Part shown: piece by piece, positions 1 through 5,718 of the stretch
Layout: each line of letters begins with the position of its first letter
Position numbering within the stretch: the stretch's first letter is position 1
NCBI GenBank assembly: GCA_937941555.1
Contig: CALDHJ010000351.1
Span: 1-11,552, forward strand
Direction: 5' to 3'
DNA from: an uncultured Granulosicoccaceae bacterium
GTDB lineage: Bacteria > Pseudomonadota > Gammaproteobacteria > CALCKW01
Length of the DNA: 11,552 nucleotides
Program-made: the position numbers and the translations under genes
The notes under the pieces: model-generated
What the model saw: the letters and a program-made list of their open reading frames with translations, nothing else
What the model was told of the DNA's origin: nothing
Databases searched by the model: none

Positions 1-752
1 ACGCTGACCCAGTCGCCGCTGTCCGACGCGGTCACGACGGTGCGCGCCGTGACGGTGTCCGTGCCGAGTTCGTAACGGAAAAGCTCGAGGCTGCCGTCGG
101 CTTTCTGCCCGAGCAATGAGAGCACGTTACCGGCCGCGTCCATGTTGCCCTCACCGCGCGTGTTCGCCGAGCGGTATTCGCTGAAGTCGCGAATCAGCTC
201 GCGGCTGTCGGTGTCGACGCGGTAGAGAAAGAGTGCGCGCGGCCCGTCCGACCCGACAACGGCGTCGAGTTGATAGAGCAGGTTCGGGTCGGTGGCGTGC
301 CAGTAGAATTCGACATTGGTGAAGCGCCCGGGAATCGCCTGGCGCAACTGCGCGGTCGCGGTGTCTCCGAGCCACGCCTGACCGGTGTTGTCCCAGACGA
401 TGTAGAGGCTGCTGTCGGCGTTGAACGGCTGCGACTTGGCGTAGACATGGCGCAGGCGGCTCACCCCCGGCACCTGCGCCGTACCGCTCATCCGCTGCAG
501 GCGCGAGCCGAAATTCGTGTCGATCCACGCGTCCCCGATCACCGGTGCGAGGCGTCGCTGCGCCACGACCGCGCCGAAGTGGGAGACGCCTGCGAGGTCG
601 CAGTCTTCACCGCATACGCTGTCGTAGAGCGCGTCTGGCGTCGGGTCTGAGCCATTCGGGCGGCCAACGCTCGGATCGGCTTCACAAGCCGACAGCGCCG
701 CGATCAGAACCGCGACCGCCGCACACCGCGTGGCGTTGAATGCTGACACCAT
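1..752 (-). CDS. Secreted lipoprotein, probable beta-propeller (3' end outside window)
   Basis: The reading frame is open from an ATG at 752 to the left edge, giving about 250 residues, and the stop lies outside the window. Residues 1-23 form a lipoprotein signal peptide: a short positively charged start, a hydrophobic run (AAVAVLIAA) and a lipobox LSAC with Cys23 as the lipidated residue. Glu at +2 suggests the outer membrane by the usual sorting rule. The mature part contains a segment around residues 97-130 (RLRHVYAKSQPFNADSSLYIVWDN) and repeated short beta-strand-rich stretches ending in Asp/Trp. These resemble TolB-like or oligogalacturonate-lyase-type propellers, but that family call is an inference from pattern only. 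A GTG one codon downstream is an alternative start. The upstream Shine-Dalgarno is weak (GGG about 9-11 nt before the ATG). The gene diverges from the phosphatase gene at 915. Lipoprotein status is well supported; function is unknown. Confidence 0.8.
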   Translation of the reverse strand, partial: MVSAFNATRCAAVAVLIAALSACEADPSVGRPNGSDPTPDALYDSVCGEDCDLAGVSHFGAVVAQRRLAPVIGDAWIDTNFGSRLQRMSGTAQVPGVSRLRHVYAKSQPFNADSSLYIVWDNTGQAWLGDTATAQLRQAIPGRFTNVEFYWHATDPNLLYQLDAVVGSDGPRALFLYRVDTDSRELIRDFSEYRSANTRGEGNMDAAGNVLSLLGQKADGSLELFRYELGTDTVTARTVVTASDSGDWVS

Positions 753-841
753 TGACTACAATCCCGATACCCGCGAGTGACGGTGCACAGTGTAGGGTTT
801 CGTGTCTGCGGACGCGTCAGGGAAGCTACTCTACTGCCGGC

Positions 842-853
842 CCAGCGCGCTGG
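842..853. repeat. 12-bp perfect palindrome in divergent gap
   Basis: CCAGCGCGCTGG is a perfect palindrome in the 162-bp gap between the lipoprotein gene (minus) and the phosphatase gene (plus). It could be an operator half-site pair, but in GC-rich DNA a 12-bp palindrome is not strong evidence. No convincing promoter boxes were found in this gap. Confidence 0.3.
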
Positions 854-914
854 ACAGACCGCTGCTGTAACGCCATCGATGCACTTGTGCGCCGAACTGC
901 CAACAAGGAACACC

Positions 915-1499
915 ATGCCCCGCTACTACCGCCGTGGTCAGCTCGAAATCAACACCCTGAGCATTCCGGATACGCCCGGTGTGATCGGGCTGTGCGCCTG
1001 CCCCGGTAGCGCGCACCTCTGGGGGGTTGATCAGCCAACGGGCGAGCGACCCGTCGAACAGGATCTCGATACCCTGCAGTCGTGGGGCATCACCGGGTTG
1101 ATCTCTCTGGTCGAACGGCACGAACTGCACCTGGTGAACGCACCCGACCTCCCGGAGCTGCTCAAAGCGCGCGACATCTGGTGGCGACACCTGCCCATTC
1201 GCGACATGGCGCCACCGGGCAAGACCTTTGTCGATCTGTGGCGCGAGGCCGGACCCGACATTCACCAGCGCCTCGGCAACGGCGAACGCATTGCCATCCA
1301 CTGCCTCGCCGGCCTTGGGCGCACCGGCACCATCGCCGGCAAGATCCTGGTCGAGCGCGGCATGCGCCCGAAAGCGGCGATCGAACACATCCGCGACACC
1401 CGCAAAGGCTCGATTCAAACCTGGCGGCAGGCGTGGTACGTGCGGCGGCAACGTGCGCGATCCAATATCCCCGCACCTCCACCATCGAGCGACACCTGA
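915..1499 (+). CDS. Dual-specificity/tyrosine-type protein phosphatase
   Basis: A 194-residue protein carrying the cysteine-phosphatase signature HCxxGxxRTG at residues 129-138 (HCLAGLGRTG), with nucleophile Cys130 and phosphate-binding Arg136. Asp97 in PIRDMAPP sits where the general acid of dual-specificity phosphatases is expected. The N-terminal segment IGLCACPG (24-31) matches the start of the bacterial CDKN3-like/atypical dual-specificity group. These enzymes hydrolyse phosphomonoesters on proteins or small molecules; the substrate here is unknown. The frame is open back to 777, but the ATG at 915 is preferred: AAGGAA lies 4 nt upstream and the conserved fold begins soon after. It diverges from the lipoprotein gene and converges on yajD with a 37-bp gap. 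There is no signal peptide, so it is cytoplasmic. The last 20 residues are Pro/Ser/Arg-rich and look disordered. Confidence 0.88.
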   Translation: MPRYYRRGQLEINTLSIPDTPGVIGLCACPGSAHLWGVDQPTGERPVEQDLDTLQSWGITGLISLVERHELHLVNAPDLPELLKARDIWWRHLPIRDMAPPGKTFVDLWREAGPDIHQRLGNGERIAIHCLAGLGRTGTIAGKILVERGMRPKAAIEHIRDTRKGSIQTWRQAWYVRRQRARSNIPAPPPSSDT

Positions 1500-1536
1500 G
1501 CAACGCGACGCTCTCGGACTCACCTTCGGCAGTTCA

Positions 1537-1926
1537 CTATTCGGGCGGTTTTTCACTGTCCGGTTTGATAGCGCGCAGCACCTGATCCAAACCCGAAAAC
1601 GGCCGGTGCGTTGCCACCTCCGCCTGATCGTCTCGGTTCGAAGTCGGCTGCTCGACAAGGCGCTGGTGTTCATTGTCGTGACACCAGCGACACAACAACT
1701 CCCAATTGCTGCCGTCTTCGGGGTTGTTGTCGTGGTTGTGGTCGCGGTGGTGCACGGTGAGTTCGCGGCGATTGGATCGGTCGAAGGTGCGCGCGCAGCG
1801 CCCACACACCCACGGAAAGAGTGCGAGTGCCTTGTGGCGGTAGCCTGCCTCACGCTGCGCCTGTTCGCGCCGCGCTTGCGCCACCACGGCGTCGAGGCGC
1901 GTCCGACGCTCGTCGTCCTGCGTCAT
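1537..1926 (-). CDS. yajD: YajD-like HNH nuclease family protein
   Basis: A 129-residue protein with the HNH/McrA zinc-finger nuclease layout: CGRC (Cys41, Cys44), the beta-turn HHRDHNHDNNPEDGSNWELL with the catalytic-type His pair 59-60, Asn75 in the middle, and CRWCHD (Cys79, Cys82, His83) closing the metal site. The run from PWVCGRC through ELTVHH to NPEDGSNWELLC is nearly the same as in E. coli YajD, a protein of about the same length whose physiological role is not established. The N-terminal 25 residues are a Arg/Gln/Glu-rich helix. The ATG at 1926-1924 shares its A with the TGA stop of the upstream methyltransferase gene (TGATG), indicating translational coupling. An in-frame extension to 2013 exists but runs inside the methyltransferase gene and adds only low-complexity Arg-rich residues, so it is rejected. 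Family is confident; nuclease activity is inferred. Confidence 0.92.
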   Translation of the reverse strand: MTQDDERRTRLDAVVAQARREQAQREAGYRHKALALFPWVCGRCARTFDRSNRRELTVHHRDHNHDNNPEDGSNWELLCRWCHDNEHQRLVEQPTSNRDDQAEVATHRPFSGLDQVLRAIKPDSEKPPE

Positions 1927-2804
1927 CAGCCCAGCCGCGTACGCAACGCGGCGATGTGGTCGGGCCCCACCCCGCAACAACCTCCGACCACACGCGCGCC
2001 GTAGTCGACCCACTGCATAACCATGTCGGCGTAGGCGGTCGGTGTGATCTCGTCGCGCAACGCCGCGGTCACGGCATTGGCTTCGGTGTCCTTCGGGCGC
2101 GGCGTAAACGCATTGGCGTAGCCACCGTAGGCCGAGAGGTCAGTGTCGAGTTGTTGAACGAGCGCGATGGCCGCACCAATGGCTTCGGGCACACTGCAGT
2201 TGAACAAGACTGTGTCAACCTTGTGTTGTTGCGCAAGCGCACACGCCGACTCGATGGACTCACCCGAGCGCAATCGCGCGCCGTTGTCGAGTGCATCGTC
2301 GACGGTGAACGACAACCACAGCGGTTTGTCGCGCGCCGTGAGCGCGGCGCAGATCGCCCCGGCCTCATCGAGGCAGCTGACCGTCTCGGCAATCCAGAGA
2401 TCAACGTGCGGCGCCATGGCTGCAATTATTCGAGGATAGAGCGTTGCCGCACGCTCGACATCATAGAGGTCTGGTCGGTAGGAGCCACTCAGCGGCGGCA
2501 AGCTGCCCGCCACCCGCACATCACCCGTCGCCGCCTCGCGCGCCAGACGCGCTGCAAGTTCGCTCAACGCCTCGCCTTCCAATTCGAATCGCGCATCACC
2601 GAGGTGAAACGGCACAACGGCGTAGTTGTTGGTGGTGATGATGTCGCAGCCGGACGCAACAAACCGGCGGTGCACCTCGACGACGGTCTCGGGCGCTTCG
2701 ATCAATGCAAGCGCGGACCACTCCGGCTGGCGAAAGGGCGCGCCGACGCGCTTGAGCTCGCGGCCCATACCGCCGTCAAGCAGAATCGGTTTTGGTGTTT
2801 TCAT
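1926..2804 (-). CDS. Homocysteine S-methyltransferase family protein
   Basis: A TIM-barrel enzyme of 292 residues from the ATG at 2804. It transfers a methyl group from a donor such as S-methylmethionine (or another methylated sulfur or nitrogen compound) to homocysteine, giving methionine. The start ILLDGGMGRELKR is the usual first barrel strand, and TTNNY is the second conserved block. The zinc ligands are visible: Cys in FNCS (residue 203) and the pair in GGCCG (residues 276-277). All three catalytic-type cysteines are present and the length is normal for the stand-alone family. A TTG 7 codons upstream (2825) is an alternative start, but neither start has a strong Shine-Dalgarno; the ATG fits the family start best. 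It lies 80 bp downstream of phnN on the same strand and overlaps yajD by one base. I do not assign mmuM because the donor cannot be read from the sequence. Confidence 0.9.
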   Translation of the reverse strand: MKTPKPILLDGGMGRELKRVGAPFRQPEWSALALIEAPETVVEVHRRFVASGCDIITTNNYAVVPFHLGDARFELEGEALSELAARLAREAATGDVRVAGSLPPLSGSYRPDLYDVERAATLYPRIIAAMAPHVDLWIAETVSCLDEAGAICAALTARDKPLWLSFTVDDALDNGARLRSGESIESACALAQQHKVDTVLFNCSVPEAIGAAIALVQQLDTDLSAYGGYANAFTPRPKDTEANAVTAALRDEITPTAYADMVMQWVDYGARVVGGCCGVGPDHIAALRTRLG

Positions 2805-2884
2805 TCGGGACGCTTTTTTGGCCAAGAATCCAAGCGCCGATGCAGTTACTGGGCCGAACCCAAACTAGCCTGTCAAAGGGAGTA

Positions 2885-3451
2885 TCAGATAGCGGCAGCA
2901 GCGTGACGACGACTCAGCACTTCGCAGAGTCGCTCACCTGCGACACAGACCTTGTCGTTGTTGTCGATGTGGATCACGTCGGGATCATCACACACCGAAT
3001 ACAAAGAAGCCCGCTTGAGGCGGGCTTCGATCTGTTCGGGCTTTTCGCGACCACGGGTCTGGAGGCGTTGCTTGAGGACGGTTTTCTCACAACCGACCGA
3101 GACTACGACCACGTTCTTGACGCGACGACGAACCGCCTCGATCTGGGCGCGTGAGCCGTTGACGACAACGTCGAATCCGGCCGCCAGATCGCGCAACACA
3201 CTCTTGTCCACGCCGTAGTAGAGGTCGTGCGCTTTCCACGCCACAAGGAATTCGCCACGGTCGCAGCGGTTGAAGAACTGCTCGCGCTTGAGGGGGATGT
3301 GTTTCTCGGCACGGTCGTCCGGCGGACGCGTGATATGGCGGCGCGCAAACAGCACACCGTCATCGCGCGTGAGTCGCTCACGGGCGTAACTGATCAAGCT
3401 GTCTTTGCCGCAGCCCGATGGGCCGACAATGAAATACAAGGTGCCTGTCAA
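2885..3451 (-). CDS. phnN: Ribose 1,5-bisphosphate phosphokinase (PhnN type)
   Basis: A 188-residue guanylate-kinase-like NTPase. Residues 10-18 form the P-loop GPSGCGKDS, where Asp after the Lys is typical of PhnN rather than Gmk. ITRPPDD supplies the lid region, and FLVAWKAHDLYYGV is the conserved PhnN substrate segment. PhnN phosphorylates ribose 1,5-bisphosphate to PRPP, a late step of phosphonate breakdown by C-P lyase and a side route to PRPP. The start is chosen as TTG at 3451: GAGGA lies 9 nt upstream, the conserved strand (TGTLYFIVG) follows at once, and the length matches the family (about 185). The open frame continues to 3610 but that stretch does not look like the family. No other phn genes are in the window, so it is an orphan copy. 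It heads a minus-strand cluster with the methyltransferase and yajD. A perfect inverted repeat lies within the coding region (3006-3028). Confidence 0.88.
   Translation of the reverse strand: MTGTLYFIVGPSGCGKDSLISYARERLTRDDGVLFARRHITRPPDDRAEKHIPLKREQFFNRCDRGEFLVAWKAHDLYYGVDKSVLRDLAAGFDVVVNGSRAQIEAVRRRVKNVVVVSVGCEKTVLKQRLQTRGREKPEQIEARLKRASLYSVCDDPDVIHIDNNDKVCVAGERLCEVLSRRHAAAAI
3006..3028. repeat. Perfect 9-bp-stem hairpin inside phnN
   Basis: GAAGCCCGC, a 5-nt loop, then GCGGGCTTC. On the minus (coding) strand the stem is followed by TTTGTATT, so it resembles an intrinsic terminator with an imperfect T tract. It encodes EARLKRAS near residue 145 of PhnN and keeps the reading frame. It could attenuate the transcript before the downstream genes or be chance. 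Confidence 0.45.
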
Positions 3452-3700
3452 AGCGATCGGTCCTCGCACCGAAATCCCCGTTTTCGAGGTTGCGAATTCT
3501 GCACCAAGAATCCGGGGCACGCCAGAGAAGATGACAAACCAGAATGGTCTTCGATCAAGCTTGCCAACCAGCGCACACATTCCCCGATCGGGTGATCCCT
3601 TGAATTCCAATCAGTTGTGGGCGCGTCTTGCGGTCTTCACGAGCTTTTCACAGGCCACAACTACACTGTACAAACGTCCGCGCCAACGCCCTCAAACACC
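3452..3700. other. Intergenic region between divergent phnN and ugpQ-like genes
   Basis: About 250 bp that must hold the start signals of both flanking genes. I see the phnN Shine-Dalgarno (GAGGA on the minus strand near 3461-3465) and a short 10-bp palindrome CCCGATCGGG at 3583-3592. No promoter pair good enough to call was found. Open frames run through both strands but look non-coding. Confidence 0.5.
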
Positions 3701-4444
3701 GTGATTCCAGCCCAGCCCCGCCTGCCCTTCGTCGTCGCCCACCGGGGCGCCAGTGGATCGGCACCCGAGAACACCCTCGCGGCGATCCGCCTCGCCAACA
3801 CTATGGGCGCGCGCTGTATCGAAATCGACGCATCAGTCACCGCAGACGGCCGGGCCGTGCTGCACCACGACGACCGCATCGACCGCTGCTCGGACGGCGA
3901 AGGCCTACTGCTGATGCACACCGCAGCTGAGCTCGAAACCCGGGATTTCGGGTCCTGGTTCGCGCCCGAATTCGCACACGAGCGCATCCCGAGCCTCGCG
4001 GACACCGCCAGGCTCTGCGCAGAGCTCGGCCTGGGCTGCAACCTCGAAATCAAGACCACGGGCGGCTGGGACGAACCGACCGCGCGCGCGGTCTGCGACG
4101 CGGCGCGCGATTGGCCGACCGAGGCCATGCCGCTCGTGATCTCGAGCTTCAGCGAACGCGCGCTGCAGGTCGCAGCCGAACACCTGCCCGAAGTGCCTCG
4201 CAGCCTGCTGGCGAAAATTCCGCCGGAAAATTGGCGCGAACGCCTCGCCCACACCCACAGCAACGCACTCCACACTGCCGACACCCCGGTGCTCTCGCGC
4301 GAACGGCTGCAACCGATCATCGACGCGGGCTTTCCAGTGCGCGTCTATACCGTCGACGACCCGGCGCGCGCCGATGCCCTGCGCGAGATGGGGGTCGAGT
4401 GCGTGTTCACCAACCACCCCGAGCGCTTTGCGCCCGAGACCTGA
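3701..4444 (+). CDS. ugpQ: Cytoplasmic glycerophosphodiester phosphodiesterase
   Basis: A protein of 247 residues from the GTG at 3701, the same length as E. coli UgpQ. It cleaves glycerophosphodiesters to sn-glycerol 3-phosphate and an alcohol. Key positions: HRGASGSAPENT (His14, Arg15, and Glu23 in PENT), CIEIDASVTADG (Glu41, Asp43 as metal ligands), HHDD with catalytic His56, and NLEIK (Glu116, Lys118). The C-terminal strands PVRVYTVDDP and GVECVFTNHP close the GDPD barrel. There is no signal peptide, so it is cytoplasmic. The frame is open back to a GTG at 3617, but those 28 residues look unlike the family and the region is probably promoter. No clear Shine-Dalgarno precedes the 3701 GTG, so the exact start is uncertain by a few codons. 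It is followed by uppP on the same strand after 128 bp. Confidence 0.88.
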   Translation: MIPAQPRLPFVVAHRGASGSAPENTLAAIRLANTMGARCIEIDASVTADGRAVLHHDDRIDRCSDGEGLLLMHTAAELETRDFGSWFAPEFAHERIPSLADTARLCAELGLGCNLEIKTTGGWDEPTARAVCDAARDWPTEAMPLVISSFSERALQVAAEHLPEVPRSLLAKIPPENWRERLAHTHSNALHTADTPVLSRERLQPIIDAGFPVRVYTVDDPARADALREMGVECVFTNHPERFAPET

Positions 4445-4524
4445 GGCTCCAGCCCCTCCGTCGAGATTCGCTTTCCGGTTGTTCACCGCCCCGGCAAACA
4501 CACCCCACACGGCAGGCAGACAAC

Positions 4525-4554
4525 TTGCACAGTTGAGCCAATAACCCGTATTAC
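4525..4554 (+). promoter_or_regulatory. Putative sigma-70 promoter of uppP
   Basis: TTGCAC (4525-4530) and TATTAC (4549-4554) are separated by 18 bp. Each matches the sigma-70 consensus at four or five of six positions. Transcription would start near 4561, leaving only about 12 nt before the uppP ATG at 4573. That is a very short leader, consistent with the weak Shine-Dalgarno there. Confidence 0.45.
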
Positions 4555-4572
4555 GCGAGAGCCACCCGGCCC

Positions 4573-5421
4573 ATGAGCATTGAACAAATCATCGTACTGG
4601 CCATCGTCCAGGGCCTGACCGAATTCCTGCCGGTCTCGTCCTCGGGCCACCTGATCCTGATCCCGGCGCTGACCGACTGGGCCGATCAGGGCGTGGTGGT
4701 GGATGTCATGGTCCACGTCGGTTCCCTGCTCGCCGTGATCGCCTACTTCTGGAAAGATGTGTTGATGCTGCTGCGCGGCACCGGCCACATGCTGCGCCTG
4801 AACTGGACCGACGAAGCCTTGATGGCCGCCTACATCGCGGTGGCCACCGTGCCGGCGCTCGCGTTTGGCGCAGGTCTGAAGTTGACCGGCCTCTACGAAC
4901 AGATTCGCGGCGACGAGGTGGTCAAGTTGATCGCCTGGAACGCGATCATCTTCGGTGTGTTGTTGTATGTCGCCGACCTCGTTGGCCGCCGCACCAAAGT
5001 CATGGAAAACATGACCATGTCACCGGCGCTGATCATCGGCATCGCCCAGGCCATGGCCCTGATCCCCGGCACCAGCCGTTCGGGCATCACCATGACGGCC
5101 GCGCGCTTTCTCGGCTTCGAACGCCCCGAAGCCGCACGCTTCTCCTTTTTGCTCGGTATCCCGGCGATCGCAGCCGCCGGTGGCTTCACGGCCATCGAGG
5201 CCATCCAACTCGAGGGCGCATTGCCCGAAGGCGCCCTGCTCGCCGCGGGCCTGACGTTCATAGCCGCGCTGGCTGCCATCGCGCTGCTCATGGCGCTGGT
5301 CAAGCGCTTCAGCTTCCTGCCCTTTCTGATCTACCGTCTCGCACTCGCCGCACTGCTCTTCGCGTTGATCTACGAGTGGGTGCCAGGCTACAGCCTCGAC
5401 GGCATGCAGAGCGCATCCTGA
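4573..5421 (+). CDS. uppP: Undecaprenyl-diphosphate phosphatase (BacA/UppP)
   Basis: An integral inner-membrane protein of 282 residues with about eight hydrophobic segments. It removes one phosphate from undecaprenyl diphosphate to recycle the lipid carrier of peptidoglycan and other surface polymers, and confers bacitracin tolerance. Both family signatures are intact: QGLTEFLPVSSSGH at residues 13-26 (Glu17 and His26 correspond to catalytic Glu21 and His30 of the E. coli enzyme) and PGTSRSG at 165-171 (Arg169 binds the diphosphate). The first catalytic-region Glu of E. coli is Gln13 here, as in many homologues. Length is slightly above the usual 265-275. The ATG at 4573 gives the normal N terminus, MSIEQIIVLAIVQGLTEF. 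A candidate promoter lies just upstream at 4525-4554. It ends in a convergent gap facing the oxidoreductase gene. Confidence 0.97.
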   Translation: MSIEQIIVLAIVQGLTEFLPVSSSGHLILIPALTDWADQGVVVDVMVHVGSLLAVIAYFWKDVLMLLRGTGHMLRLNWTDEALMAAYIAVATVPALAFGAGLKLTGLYEQIRGDEVVKLIAWNAIIFGVLLYVADLVGRRTKVMENMTMSPALIIGIAQAMALIPGTSRSGITMTAARFLGFERPEAARFSFLLGIPAIAAAGGFTAIEAIQLEGALPEGALLAAGLTFIAALAAIALLMALVKRFSFLPFLIYRLALAALLFALIYEWVPGYSLDGMQSAS

Positions 5422-5492
5422 CGCCACAAAAAAGGTTCAGGGCACACATCAAGGCTGCAGCCTAGTATCGCGCCCATTCACGTGTCATAGGT

Positions 5493-5537
5493 GGTCCGTC
5501 ACACGGCGGTCCGTCACACGTCGCCCGTCACATGGGC
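5493..5537. repeat. Three tandem copies of a 15-bp unit
   Basis: GGTCCGTCACACGGC (5493-5507) is followed directly by GGTCCGTCACACGTC (5508-5522; one mismatch) and GCCCGTCACATGGGC (5523-5537; degenerate). The shared core is CCGTCACA. The period is 15 bp. It lies downstream of uppP and downstream of the oxidoreductase stop, so it is not in an obvious promoter position. Confidence 0.75.
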
Positions 5538-5620
5538 GCTCCCACAGATCCAGAAGCAACCCGAGCGTTTCGGTGCGTTATGCGACAGCCGAGATGTCCG
5601 CCCCGTGTCGCAACCTGTCA

Positions 5621-5637
5621 GCGCGTCCGCGACGCGC
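5621..5637. repeat. GC-rich hairpin in convergent gap
   Basis: GCGCGTC, a 3-nt loop CGC, then GACGCGC form a perfect 7-bp stem between the convergent uppP and oxidoreductase genes. The position suits a bidirectional terminator, but neither strand has a T tract after the stem, so a terminator call would be weak. Confidence 0.4.
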
Positions 5638-5718
5638 GAAAGCGTGCAGCGAGCGATTTCAACCTAACGCATGACACCGTGCAAGACCCAACGCCACCGC
5701 GTACAGTGACGTGAGGCC

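Larger units (their letters stand above)
5422..5718. other. Non-coding convergent gap between uppP and oxidoreductase gene
   Basis: About 297 bp with no convincing gene. A 60-codon open frame on the plus strand (5532-5714) is Arg/Pro-rich, has no ribosome-binding site and no recognisable family pattern. The gap holds a 10-bp palindrome GGCTGCAGCC (5453-5462), three tandem 15-bp repeats (5493-5537) and a 7-bp hairpin (5621-5637). No stem with a clean T tract was found for either converging gene. Confidence 0.6.

Noticed and set aside
1700..1760. GTTGT/GTGGT-rich stretch on the plus strand resembling a simple repeat
   Set aside because: It is the complement of the His/Asn/Asp-rich metal-binding loop codons of YajD.
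831..1853. 340-codon minus-strand open frame spanning the phosphatase and part of yajD
   Set aside because: It reads the phosphatase gene backwards and yajD out of frame. Both of those genes have clear catalytic motifs in their own frames.
1821..2906. 361-codon plus-strand open frame opposite the methyltransferase
   Set aside because: Antisense shadow with Arg-rich low-complexity sequence; the minus-strand gene carries all zinc-ligand motifs.
2868..3453. 11-bp repeat GCCTGTCAAAG at 2868-2878 and at the phnN start (3443-3453), each giving TTGACA on the minus strand
   Set aside because: An 11-bp match is expected several times by chance in a window of this size. No good -10 follows at 17-18 bp in the copy before the methyltransferase, so I did not call a promoter.
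5532..5714. 60-codon plus-strand open frame in the convergent gap
   Set aside because: No ribosome-binding site, Arg/Pro-rich composition, overlaps repeats and hairpins, and no recognisable family pattern.
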